A stretch of 64,000 nt of DNA from JANSWP01 sp041941305 (GCA_041941305.1 JBGTQJ010000004.1:1-64000); one strand, 5' to 3'. Numbered from the stretch's first letter, positions 19,501 to 27,786 are shown. Made by a program: numbers and translations. The notes: generated by a model from the sequence alone, not told the origin.

Positions 19501-21454
19501 TCAGGAAGACAAGGCAGAAATTGTTCAGACAAATCTGCAGACAATTGATGTGAAAATCAATGGGAATGAAAAAGTCCAATTTCTGGGATTGATTCGCAAT
19601 TATTTTAGGGAGATTCATGCTGGTTTCGAGAATTTGGAGGTTAAGGAATTGGTTCCTTGTAAATGTCAAGAATGTATTGACAATTCAAATCCCCATTTTT
19701 TCGAATATCAGCGACTAATTGATGCTCGTAAAAAAGGAAGGAAGCAGATCCACTGTCCAGAAAGTGATGATTTGGTTTCGATAGGATCATTGTTGGGTTA
19801 TGATGATAATGCAATGTGGATAGATTCAAATTTGAGGATAAATCCTTCGAATATCGACAATTTAGATCAATTACCCCCTGGCATTGAACCTTTAGACTTG
19901 AATAAATGGGAAAACAAGCATGAAAACTTTATACAAAAACTTACCAAAGGAGCTTCTTTTAAGTTGAGATTGCCACAATCAAATAATAAGGACTTGGCAG
20001 AAATGTACCACAACACCACAAAGAACTTTCAATGGCTTATTCAGCATGCAATTACACATAGCATAAGATTGCGTGCATTGGGTAGTGGCTGGTCTTTTTC
20101 CAAAGTTGCGGTCACCAATGGAGGGTTGATTGATACAAAAGCATTGAATTTATCCTTCCGATTAGGAGAAAAATATGTAAACACACAGTATAAAGGGAAT
20201 GGAGGAACAAAAAATGGATTACTATTTGTCCAATGTGGGAATACAATATTGGAGTTGAATGAAAAGCTTGAAAAACAAACCAAACCTCCAAGATGCCTTA
20301 AAACAACTGGTGCAAGCAACGGAACTACGATAGCTGGTGCCATTTCTACCGGCACTCATGGCTCTGCATATAAATTTGGATCTATGCAAGATATGGTTGT
20401 GGGTTTACATGTCATTGTAGGTGCAGATCGGCATGTTTATATGGAACGGGCTTCCAATCCTGTGGTTACAGAGGCTTTTGCAAATTGGCTTGGAGCTGAA
20501 TTGATTAGAGATGATGACTTGTTTAATTCGGTTTTAGTCAGTTTCGGGAGTTTTGGTTTTATTCATGGATTGTTGCTTGAAACAGATCCCATTTTCCATT
20601 TGAAAAAGCATACGATACAATTACCCTATAATGATGCTTTGAGGCAATCTATCAACAGTCTCGATTTTTTTAATTTGAAAATTCCAGGCTTAAATCCAAG
20701 TTCAGATGATATCTACCATTTTGAAGTGATAGTCAACCCTCATGATTTTAAACGGGATGATGAAAAAAAAGGTGTGATTGTTAGGTTTAAGTCAAAACTA
20801 CCCTATGATGAAACGATACAAAAAAAATCAAATAAAGATTCCCGGTTTTCATATGGAGATGATGCCTTAGGAATAGTAGATTCAGTTATTCAAGCAATGG
20901 ATAAGGTTTCATTAGATATTGTACCTCTATTAATGAGGCAAGTGTTCTCATCAGTTTTTAAAGTTGAGAATTCTCCAGAAGTTGGAACCATAGGAGAATT
21001 TTTTGGAACCGCCAAAGTTCAGGGGAAAGTTGCCAGCTGTGCTATTGGAGTGCCTATCCATGTTACCAGTAAAATTTTGGAATTTTTGATTGAACTCAAT
21101 CAAAAACAATCCTTTCCCGGTTTTTTTGCTCTGCGATTTGTCAAAAAGTCAGAAGCTATCCTTGCCTTTACCCGCTTTGACCAAACTTGTATCATTGAAT
21201 TAGATGGTATTGATTCTCGACGAACAAGAGAATTCTATAATCTGGTGTTGAAAAGACTAGATGGTTTGTCTGTTCCATATACCCTTCATTGGGGAAAAAT
21301 GAATGACGGATTGACGCCTGGAAAAGTTCTTAAAATGTATGGAGAAGAAACAATTGAGAAATGGTTAGCATGTAGAAATACCTTACTGAGTAAAGCTACA
21401 CAGGAAGTTTTCTCCAATGACTTTATGAAGCAATGTGGTTTAATTGGCAAATAA
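16526..21454 (+). CDS. LRR-Roc-COR (Roco) GTPase fused to an FAD-linked oxidase
   Basis: One uninterrupted 1642-residue frame. Residues 1-280 are helical and unassigned. Residues about 290-600 contain roughly twelve 22-residue SDS22-like leucine-rich repeats (L-x-L-x-x-N-Q-I-x-D-L-S-P-L). The Roc GTPase has P-loop GSGGAGKT (635-642), G3 DLGKQE from 684 and G4 NKID (741-744). A COR domain follows (about 800-1100) with a Cys cluster CKCQEC. From about 1135 to the end lies a VAO/aldonolactone-oxidase-type flavoprotein with GSGWSFS (from 1186), STGTHGS (1274-1280) and HWGK near the C-terminus. The usual flavin-linking His of GSGHS is Trp here, so FAD is probably non-covalent. The ATG overlaps the vWA stop. 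An oxidase making a toxic product on GTPase activation is a plausible reading, but inferred. Confidence 0.85.
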   Translation: MIVQPTYQDHRLNVFKKKIGDEQSEKHFLLAFHAAVPVALTSDLLYKLWLNFQTDQKGKPLNIPLTCVADLLASPICRQIGYDLFEIYPTVKKELIRELEASDNLGIPRKKRIAKFLLAYVEFNTDKIPSMVFKEALNLVSLSIVDPAKAAEKVFNTLDNQKLSTNEKIAQVNTQLSFLETPRISGEEKGGIDKSFLDVEIWKKVFKALHDYNSGRTGLAKSELIESKEFLKKSLQEKENAYKIPVKEQLLKELKLRIEEEEKEQIIEQTEYFEEALKRIREARLSRQDRLDLSELGLRQIPKEFQELIDVKDLNLSGNQIKDLSPLKNFTRLTHLYLGSNQIKDLSPLGGLMNLTFLRLDSNQIVDLSALKDLVQLTFLDLGENRIQDLSPLRYLTSLKSLYLDHNQINNIDALEDVTQLRDLILIRNQIKDLSPLSRLGGLNYLNLFANQILDINSIASLIQLKKLDLGDNQIKDLSPLRNLIELSELHLDSNQFVDISSLENLVELTVLWLNDNQLTDIGSLNKTKKLVELSLENNLLSNISILENHKELKTLNLINNKIESIPRWLVEREMEISFEPGYKEKGKVYLDNNPITKPPLRVAVEGKEAILAYFNQSEQEKRTKLNEAKVVFLGSGGAGKTSLITRIHGDEFQATKSAIPGLKINQWTVSTNQNDDLIINLWDLGKQEIMNGTFQFFLTQRTLYIYVWNAQEEASTIRMRYWLDVIHRLAPGAPVIIVQNKIDLTEEIIDKITLQRQFSNIVAFEEVSVVKNLRINTLRETIIREARKLPHIGDELPKNWKTIRKELGELKQNFITLQTYLDICNQNGLNKSQALFLSEYFHDLGIFLHFQHLDSTQNTIFLNPNWFSSIIHSLSRDRQIRENYARIGIINLHKIWSQTHGLSRKLTVQFVSLMEYFELCFKIRQDEQVHYLIPSLLYDVSHDYDWDDTGNLNFRYSYEFMPHIMLIRFIVKAFHLIKDELYWSRGVVIENQEDKAEIVQTNLQTIDVKINGNEKVQFLGLIRNYFREIHAGFENLEVKELVPCKCQECIDNSNPHFFEYQRLIDARKKGRKQIHCPESDDLVSIGSLLGYDDNAMWIDSNLRINPSNIDNLDQLPPGIEPLDLNKWENKHENFIQKLTKGASFKLRLPQSNNKDLAEMYHNTTKNFQWLIQHAITHSIRLRALGSGWSFSKVAVTNGGLIDTKALNLSFRLGEKYVNTQYKGNGGTKNGLLFVQCGNTILELNEKLEKQTKPPRCLKTTGASNGTTIAGAISTGTHGSAYKFGSMQDMVVGLHVIVGADRHVYMERASNPVVTEAFANWLGAELIRDDDLFNSVLVSFGSFGFIHGLLLETDPIFHLKKHTIQLPYNDALRQSINSLDFFNLKIPGLNPSSDDIYHFEVIVNPHDFKRDDEKKGVIVRFKSKLPYDETIQKKSNKDSRFSYGDDALGIVDSVIQAMDKVSLDIVPLLMRQVFSSVFKVENSPEVGTIGEFFGTAKVQGKVASCAIGVPIHVTSKILEFLIELNQKQSFPGFFALRFVKKSEAILAFTRFDQTCIIELDGIDSRRTREFYNLVLKRLDGLSVPYTLHWGKMNDGLTPGKVLKMYGEETIEKWLACRNTLLSKATQEVFSNDFMKQCGLIGK

Positions 21455-21677
21455 TTTCAAGTTGAATTAAGGTGATATATATTTTAAAATCTTTAATACA
21501 GTACCTTTTCTAAGAAAGTCAATTGTATAAAGAGTTTATTTCGCTCGACTTCAGTCATCTCGGGAGATTGACTCCTTTTGATTGGATTCTGAAATTGAAT
21601 GCTCATATTTTCTTCTCTGATTTTTTTTATCCAACTATTTAGCCCAACTTTGGAGGCATTCACAAAAACATAAGGAT

Positions 21678-22151
21678 ATGAATTTAAGCATCAATGGAAA
21701 AACAACTCAGGTCGATGTGGAACCTGCAATGCCTTTGTTGTGGGTATTGCGCGATGTGCTCAATATGACAGGTACCAAATACGGCTGTGGAGTGGCTTCT
21801 TGTGGTTCTTGCACAATCATGCTTGACGGGGTCGCAACTCGAACCTGCACACTTCCGGTATCTGCTGCTGAAGGGAAAGAAATTACAACTATAGAAGGTA
21901 TTGGCGGAAGTGGTCAGATGACAGAGGTGCAACAAGCCTGGATCCAACATCAGGTACCACAATGCGGTTATTGCCAATCGGGGATGATTGTAGCAGTCGA
22001 AGCCCTGCTAAATGAAAATCCGGAACCTACGGAGGAGGACATCAACAGTTCCATCACCAACATTTGTCGTTGTGGAACCTACAATCGCATTCGGGCAGCC
22101 ATCCACACAGCTGCAAAATTGAGAAAAGAAAAAACTGAGGTGCTAGGATAG
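21678..22151 (+). CDS. Small [2Fe-2S] subunit of a xanthine-dehydrogenase-family molybdoenzyme (IorA-like)
   Basis: At 157 residues it has the usual size of these subunits. The plant-type [2Fe-2S] cluster is CGVASCGSC with a later Cys (about residues 37-60). The second, all-helical [2Fe-2S] cluster is CGYCQSG near 97 and ICRCG near 130. It passes electrons from the molybdenum centre of its partner, encoded 76 nt downstream, to an unknown acceptor. Isoquinoline 1-oxidoreductase alpha subunits are the closest named relatives, but the substrate cannot be read from sequence. No FAD subunit and no XdhC-like maturation gene is nearby. The 223-nt gap before it (21455-21677) shows no gene or strong signal. 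Confidence 0.9.
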   Translation: MNLSINGKTTQVDVEPAMPLLWVLRDVLNMTGTKYGCGVASCGSCTIMLDGVATRTCTLPVSAAEGKEITTIEGIGGSGQMTEVQQAWIQHQVPQCGYCQSGMIVAVEALLNENPEPTEEDINSSITNICRCGTYNRIRAAIHTAAKLRKEKTEVLG

Positions 22152-22227
22152 TATAGATGAGCGCTCATTCAAAATTCATTCATTTTCCAAAGGAGTCCTT
22201 TGGACAAAATTCAAAATTGACAATATC

Positions 22228-24498
22228 ATGTCTCAAAATAATACTAAAAAGCGAGGAAAGTGGACACGGCGAGCTTTTATCGCCACCGGCGGATTGGCAG
22301 GAGTTGGTTTGATTGTCGGGGTCGGAGGAAATATCTATTTAACTAAAAATGCCTATAAATATTCGGGCAAAGGATTTGGCGACGGACATAATCTCAACGC
22401 CTGGATTCACATTGCTCCTGATAATACCATTACTATGGCAGTGCCTCGAGCTGAAATGGGGCAAGGTGTTTACACTTCGGTTCCAATGTTGATTGCGGAA
22501 GAATTGGAAGTAAATATGGCGGATATAAAGATCATGGCACCTCAGCCTGAGCCTGCTTATGCGAATACTTTGGTTTTGATTGGCGAACCCAAAAATATCT
22601 ACAGTAGTCTAACATTTATGGAAAAGGTGGCGCATTTTCTACCGCTGGTCGCCACTGGGGGAAGCACAACTGTAGCCGATGGTTTTGATCATCTTCGAGC
22701 GACAGGAGCTACTGCAAGGGAGATGCTGATTCAGGCTGCAGCAGAGAAGTGGGGGGTTGACAAGTCTCAATGTTATGCTGAAAACGCCCATGTGGTCAAT
22801 CAAAATAACAATGATAGGTTATCTTATGGTGAATTGGCTGAGGCTGCTTCTAAAATCGAACTGCCGGAGATTCCCAAATTGAAAGAAAAGAAAGACTGGA
22901 AGGTATTGGGTAAGCCCATTCAACGGCTGGATATTCCTGAGAAAGTGACGGGCGAGGCGCAATTTGGACTGGATGTCCGACCAGAAAATATGTTGTTTGC
23001 AGTTATTAAACATGCGACCTATCACGATGGCGTTATTTCTGCAGTAAGCAACCAATCAGAAATCGAAGGCATGTCAGGTGTGAAAAAAGTAATCATTTTA
23101 CCAAAGGGTGTTGCCGCCGTAGTAGTAGCAGATAACACCTGGCGAGCAAGAAATGCTGCATTGGCAATGGAATTTGATGAAACAGGGAATAGTACGCTTT
23201 CTTCAGAGGAAATTGCTAAACATGCTGAAGATGTGATTGCCAATAAAATTATTGCCAAACCATTAGAAGTTGGTGATGCAGCCGCTGTCTTGAATGCAGC
23301 AGAAAATGTTGTAGAAGCGAAATACGATGTACCCTATTTGGCGCATGCTTGTATGGAACCGATCAATGCCACTGTTTTGGTGAATGGTGACAAGGCAGAA
23401 GTTTGGGCAGGGCATCAGGGTTCTTCAATTATGATGGACGGGGTGAATGCCGGAGCAGGTATTGAAAAAGAAAATATTACGGTTCATTCCATGTATTTGG
23501 GTGGTGGTTTTGGTCGACGAGCGGAAATAGATATGATTGTAAATGCAGCTTATGTTGCCAAGCAAATGGAAGGGACACCCGTGCAATTGGTATATACCCG
23601 CGAAGAAGACATTCGCCATGAAATGTACCGTCCATACGTCCAGAGTCATTTTAGAGCAAAGCTAGACGAATCGGGCGCTATAGAAGCCTGGGAAAATAAA
23701 TTTGCACTGCAATCTGTAGGTTACAGTTCAATCATGAGAATCAAACCCGCTTTTGCTGAACCACCTGAAAAAGATCCATCCTCGTCTGAAGGAGCAGCCA
23801 ATTTGCCTTATGATATGAAAAATGCACTGGTTGCATTTGGTCAATTAGACTTGCCCATTCAGGTTGGAAATTGGCGTAGCGTAGGTAGCTCACAAAATGC
23901 CTTCTTTACCGAATCCTTTATGGATGAATGTGCCCATGCTGCCGGTAAAGATCCTTATCAATTCCGCAGAAGTTTATTGTCCAAACACCCTCGTTTCGTT
24001 GCAGTATTGGATAAAGTAGCTGAAATATCCAATTGGTCAACTCCACTTGGAGAAAACCGTTTTCGTGGTATTGCCCTGCATAAATCCTTTGGCTCTATAG
24101 TAGGAGAAGTTGCAGAAATCACAAAGGTTGGGGAAAAAGAATTTAGCATTGACAAATTTTATTGCGTCATAGACTGCGGAAGAACCGTTAATCCAGATAC
24201 GGTTGAAGCTCAAATGCAAAGTGGAATTATTTATGGCTTGACGGCGGCTTTATACGGCCAAATTACTTTCAGTAAGGGGGAAGTAGAACAATACAATTTC
24301 CCACAGTACGAAATGATCCGAATGGACGTTGCGCCAACCATTGATGTACATATCATGGATGTGGATGAATATCCGGGTGGGGTAGGAGAACCCGCAACTC
24401 CTCCGGCGGCGCCTGCTTTGACCAATGCACTTTTTGCAGCTACTGGTGAACGGATTCGTTCTTTACCTTTGCAAAAGCACAATTATAAATTTGTTTAG
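22228..24498 (+). CDS. Molybdopterin-binding large subunit, aldehyde/isoquinoline oxidoreductase type (IorB-like)
   Basis: The N-terminus carries a twin-arginine signal: Arg14-Arg15 in TRRAFIATGG followed by a hydrophobic stretch, so the folded complex is probably exported by Tat. Molybdenum hydroxylase motifs follow: the repeated GQGVYT segment (about residue 78), YLGGGFGRR (about 428), and near the C-terminus a GGVGEPATPP active-site segment with the conserved catalytic Glu. At 756 residues it is of normal length for a one-chain IorB-like subunit. It forms an operon with the [2Fe-2S] subunit just upstream. Likely reaction: hydroxylation of an aldehyde or N-heterocycle. Confidence 0.9.
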   Translation: MSQNNTKKRGKWTRRAFIATGGLAGVGLIVGVGGNIYLTKNAYKYSGKGFGDGHNLNAWIHIAPDNTITMAVPRAEMGQGVYTSVPMLIAEELEVNMADIKIMAPQPEPAYANTLVLIGEPKNIYSSLTFMEKVAHFLPLVATGGSTTVADGFDHLRATGATAREMLIQAAAEKWGVDKSQCYAENAHVVNQNNNDRLSYGELAEAASKIELPEIPKLKEKKDWKVLGKPIQRLDIPEKVTGEAQFGLDVRPENMLFAVIKHATYHDGVISAVSNQSEIEGMSGVKKVIILPKGVAAVVVADNTWRARNAALAMEFDETGNSTLSSEEIAKHAEDVIANKIIAKPLEVGDAAAVLNAAENVVEAKYDVPYLAHACMEPINATVLVNGDKAEVWAGHQGSSIMMDGVNAGAGIEKENITVHSMYLGGGFGRRAEIDMIVNAAYVAKQMEGTPVQLVYTREEDIRHEMYRPYVQSHFRAKLDESGAIEAWENKFALQSVGYSSIMRIKPAFAEPPEKDPSSSEGAANLPYDMKNALVAFGQLDLPIQVGNWRSVGSSQNAFFTESFMDECAHAAGKDPYQFRRSLLSKHPRFVAVLDKVAEISNWSTPLGENRFRGIALHKSFGSIVGEVAEITKVGEKEFSIDKFYCVIDCGRTVNPDTVEAQMQSGIIYGLTAALYGQITFSKGEVEQYNFPQYEMIRMDVAPTIDVHIMDVDEYPGGVGEPATPPAAPALTNALFAATGERIRSLPLQKHNYKFV

Positions 24499-24523
24499 AA
24501 ATTCAAAAGACTTCCTTCTTTTA

Positions 24524-24550
24524 TTGGGAGACACTGAATCTGTCTCCCAA
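24524..24550 (+). terminator. Hairpin after the molybdoenzyme operon
   Basis: A perfect 9-bp stem (24524-24532 with 24542-24550) and a 9-nt loop lie 26 nt past the stop. The T run is weak, so termination is probable but not certain. Confidence 0.5.
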
Positions 24551-24581
24551 CTTCATTTTACTCCCAATCAAAATTATTAGA

Positions 24582-25793
24582 ATGAATGACCATGTTATCC
24601 GTGCTCAATTTCCTTCTTTGAGTAGGAAATTCAATGAAAAACCTTTGATTTACCTGGATGGACCTGCTGGTACCCAAGTCCCTGAATCTGTTATTAGTGC
24701 TATAAGTGATTATTATAAAACTTCAAATGCGAATAAAAAAGGACATTTTATCACAGCGAAGGAAACAGATGAAGTGATTGCAACAGTGCGTCAAAAAGCT
24801 GCTGATTTTCTGAATGCAGAAAATGCAAATACCATTTCTTTTGGTCAAAATATGACGACCCTCAATTATTTCCTGAGTGGAGCTATTGGAAGAATGTTGC
24901 AAAAAGGAGATGAAATCATCATTACCCAATTTGATCACGAAGCGAACAGAGATCCCTGGTTGATGCTTCGGGAGATGGGGATGATTGTTCGGGAAGTGAA
25001 AATCACTGAGAATGGCACCCTGGATTATGATGATTTTAAATCAAAAATGAATGAACGAACCCGCTTGGTAGCAATGGGTTATGCCTCTAATATTTTTGGG
25101 ACGGTCAGTGATGTTCATTTGATCCGAAAATGGACCTATGAAGTAGGAGCCTGGTTGCTCATTGATGCGGTACACTATGCCCCTCATTTGTTAATGGATG
25201 TTCAGGATATTGGTTGTGACTTTTTGCTTTGCTCCGCTTATAAGTTTTATGGTCCTCATGTGGGTGTTTTGTATGCCAAACCTGGACTTTTGGATCGCTT
25301 GCCTGTCATTAATTTAAGAACAGCACCACAGTCTGGGCCAAGTTCATTTGAAACGGGTACTCAAAACCATGCAGCCTTGGCTGGAGTTGGCGCGTCGATC
25401 GATTTTATGGCCAGTTTTGGAGAAGGATCAACTTATCGAGCGCAGATAGAAAACAGTTTGACAAATATTCAAAATCGGGAAAGAACACATATTCGACAAT
25501 TGTACGATGGGCTTTCGAATATCTCAAAAATAAAGACTTACGGACCTACCATAGATGTTCCACTCCGCTCGCCTACGCTATCATTCATCTATGAGGAAAA
25601 GACTGCAACAGAAGTTTGTCACTTCCTTGCCGAAAAAGGCATATGTGCCTGGAGTGGTCATTTTTATGCAGTTCGCTCTACTGAAGTGCTTGGTTTACAG
25701 GAAAAAGGAGGAGTGGTCAGAATGGGATTGGCGGTTTATAACACAAAAGAGGAGATTGACAAGACGATTGAAGTTTTAAATAATATGGATTAA
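24582..25793 (+). CDS. Cysteine-desulfurase-like PLP enzyme (class V aminotransferase fold)
   Basis: The N-terminus FPSLSRKFNEKPLIYLDGPAGTQVP is typical of the VC1184 subfamily of cysteine-desulfurase-like proteins. The PLP lysine is Lys221 in SAYKFYGPHVG, preceded by the cofactor-binding Asp-Ala-x-H (LIDAVHYAP). The C-terminal AVRSTEVLG and VRMGLAVYNT fit the fold. These relatives are not proven housekeeping desulfurases, so sulfur release from cysteine is only a family expectation. It follows the molybdoenzyme pair by 83 nt behind a hairpin. A link to sulfuration of the molybdenum cofactor is possible but speculative. Confidence 0.85.
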   Translation: MNDHVIRAQFPSLSRKFNEKPLIYLDGPAGTQVPESVISAISDYYKTSNANKKGHFITAKETDEVIATVRQKAADFLNAENANTISFGQNMTTLNYFLSGAIGRMLQKGDEIIITQFDHEANRDPWLMLREMGMIVREVKITENGTLDYDDFKSKMNERTRLVAMGYASNIFGTVSDVHLIRKWTYEVGAWLLIDAVHYAPHLLMDVQDIGCDFLLCSAYKFYGPHVGVLYAKPGLLDRLPVINLRTAPQSGPSSFETGTQNHAALAGVGASIDFMASFGEGSTYRAQIENSLTNIQNRERTHIRQLYDGLSNISKIKTYGPTIDVPLRSPTLSFIYEEKTATEVCHFLAEKGICAWSGHFYAVRSTEVLGLQEKGGVVRMGLAVYNTKEEIDKTIEVLNNMD

Positions 25794-25871
25794 AGATTTT
25801 TCACAGACTCTGAATCACATGATTCGTCGAAGAACAAAAAATACTTTTTCTTTGCGGCCAAAATTTAAAAA

Positions 25872-26690
25872 ATGACGGAACTACAACAAACAATAGAACA
25901 AGCATGGGAGGATAGAAGCCTCTTAAAAGAAAAAAAGACCCGGGATGCAGTTGCCGAAGTTATGGAGCTGTTGGATAAAGGCATAATCCGCGTAGCAGAG
26001 CCAACGGATGACGGAGAATGGAAGGTAAATGATTGGGTCAAAAAAGGAGTCGTTTTGTATTTCCCGCTTCAGAAAATGGAAACGATTGAGGTGCCACCCT
26101 TCGAATTCCACGATAAAATCCCTTTAAAGAAAAATTATGCAGCATTAGGGGTTCGGGTTGTACCTCATGCCATTGCCCGCTATGGTGCTTTTTTGGAAAA
26201 AGGGGTGATTATGATGCCCAGTTATGTGAATCTGGGAGCCTGGGTAGGAAGTGGAAGCATGGTAGATACCTGGGCAACAGTAGGCTCTTGCGCACAAATT
26301 GGAAGAAATGTGCATCTCAGTGGTGGTGTGGGAATTGGCGGAGTTTTGGAACCACCTCAAGCTGCACCAACAATTATTGAGGATGACTGTTTTATCGGTT
26401 CCCGATGTATTGTAGTAGAAGGTGTTCGGGTAGAAAAAGAAGCTGTTTTGGGTGCCAATGTGGTCTTGACTCAATCTACTCACATCATTGACGTAACAGG
26501 TTCTAAACCAGTTACCCATAGAGGTCGGGTCCCAGCTCGTTCCGTGGTTATCCCAGGTACTTACGCCAAGCAATTTCCAGCAGGTGAATATCAAGTAGCC
26601 TGTGCATTGATTATAGGTAAACGGAAAGAAAGTACCGACAAGAAAGTGTCTTTAAATCAGGCATTGAGAGAGCATAGTGTGGCGGTATAG
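25872..26690 (+). CDS. dapD: 2,3,4,5-tetrahydropyridine-2,6-dicarboxylate N-succinyltransferase
   Basis: Length (272 residues) and the whole sequence match DapD. An N-terminal helical domain (1-100) is followed by a left-handed parallel beta-helix of hexapeptide repeats, including NLGAWVGSGSMVDTWATVGSCAQIG, and a C-terminal SVVIPGTYAKQFP. It adds succinyl from succinyl-CoA to tetrahydrodipicolinate in the lysine/diaminopimelate pathway in the cytoplasm. It appears to be a single-gene unit: 78 nt separate it from the PLP enzyme and a long hairpin follows. Confidence 0.97.
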   Translation: MTELQQTIEQAWEDRSLLKEKKTRDAVAEVMELLDKGIIRVAEPTDDGEWKVNDWVKKGVVLYFPLQKMETIEVPPFEFHDKIPLKKNYAALGVRVVPHAIARYGAFLEKGVIMMPSYVNLGAWVGSGSMVDTWATVGSCAQIGRNVHLSGGVGIGGVLEPPQAAPTIIEDDCFIGSRCIVVEGVRVEKEAVLGANVVLTQSTHIIDVTGSKPVTHRGRVPARSVVIPGTYAKQFPAGEYQVACALIIGKRKESTDKKVSLNQALREHSVAV

Positions 26691-26693
26691 AAG

Positions 26694-26761
26694 ATAGTTC
26701 AAAGTTGTTCAAAAATGGTTTGAAGTTGTTTGAACCATTTTTGAACAACTTTGAACTATCT
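26694..26761. terminator. 28-bp perfect inverted repeat between convergent genes
   Basis: Arms 26694-26721 and 26734-26761 are perfectly complementary over 28 bp with a 12-nt loop. It fills the gap between dapD and the convergent DUF4294 gene, so it can stop transcription from both sides. There is only a short T tract. The stem is unusually long and GC-poor for a terminator, so it could also be a dispersed palindrome. Confidence 0.65.
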
Positions 26762-26773
26762 TAAAACAAACTC

Positions 26774-27388
26774 TTACTCAAATTGCATTCGATACGATAC
26801 ATTAAAATCTTTTAGTACAGCATCTAAAATTGGATCTTTTCCTTCTTCATAGCCATCTTTCAATTGATAGCCCCAAAATTTTCCTGCGGTATTCCAGTAG
26901 CCAGCAGCGAAGCCACCCCGAAGGCTTTTGATCAAGGAGTGCATTGATTTTCCAGTTTCGCGCTCTATCATTTTGGTGAGAATCAAACCTTGCGTTTTGG
27001 TTAGTTTTTTTAAAGGATCTTCAAATTCTTTTTTGAGTTGTTTTTGTAATTTTTTAACGTGCTTTTTGCGTTTTGCCTTCTTCATGTTTTGAGTAGCATA
27101 TTCCACTTCTCTAAAAATTTTGATGGCTTCCTTTGCATAGGGGTAAACCTTGGCAGCATAGCGCAAATACTTTCGATACCTCAAATATTCCTTCCTACTT
27201 TTGAATGTTCTGGGAGAGGTCAAAGAAATTTCAGGCATGGCATTGGCGATAAAAATGGTATCACCGTCATCTGTCAACATCACATTAACCCATTTTCCGT
27301 CCAACAACGTTTTGCCGATAATAGCCGAATCCTGGCTAAAAAGAGTAATTTGGGATAAAATGAAGAATAAAAAAACAATTCGCTTCAT
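26774..27388 (-). CDS. DUF4294 family exported protein
   Basis: It starts with a signal peptide (MKRIVFLFFILSQITLFSQ). The mature part contains the Bacteroidota-specific DUF4294 pattern: IPEI-like strand, RTFKSRKEYLRYRKYLRYAAKVYPYAKEA split over residues 60-90, a Lys-rich helix, then RGGFAAGYWNTAGKFWGY near 160-180. The function of the family is unknown. It is probably periplasmic. Transcribed toward dapD and ended by the shared palindrome; its promoter should lie in the 594-nt divergent gap. Confidence 0.9.
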   Translation of the reverse strand: MKRIVFLFFILSQITLFSQDSAIIGKTLLDGKWVNVMLTDDGDTIFIANAMPEISLTSPRTFKSRKEYLRYRKYLRYAAKVYPYAKEAIKIFREVEYATQNMKKAKRKKHVKKLQKQLKKEFEDPLKKLTKTQGLILTKMIERETGKSMHSLIKSLRGGFAAGYWNTAGKFWGYQLKDGYEEGKDPILDAVLKDFNVSYRMQFE

Positions 27389-27762
27389 GTCACTAATAAT
27401 TTTTCAATATGCAATTTACTCCTTTATAACGAAACAAATTTGAGGAAAGGTGTTAATGAATTTAAAAATGTTTTGCTTTTTTCCCTACCCTAGGCTTTTA
27501 GAAACAAGATGTAAGAAACTAGAGCCAAGGCTTTATTATCTTTCGATTTTTGTCGCTTTTTCTTAAATACAACCCTGCATCTTGCTTCTAATATCTTGAT
27601 TCTTAAAAAGAGCATGATAGAGAATTCCTTTATTATTATATCAAATCAAGGGGCATGAAAAGGTGGAATTTTGCATACATCATGAAGCCTTGATCTAATA
27701 CTTTAACAGTAAATATATAATTGCCGACAGTAGCAGGATATTAGGCATTTTAGAAATTAACA

Positions 27763-27786
27763 ATTGTGGAAAACATTGTGGAAAAC
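27763..27786 (-). repeat. Tandem 12-bp duplication resembling two DnaA boxes
   Basis: The 12-mer attgtggaaaac occurs twice head to tail. On the minus strand each copy contains TTTTCCACA, which fits the relaxed DnaA-box consensus TTWTNCACA. No third box and no adjacent dnaA or dnaN gene is seen, so an origin is not claimed. Confidence 0.5.
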
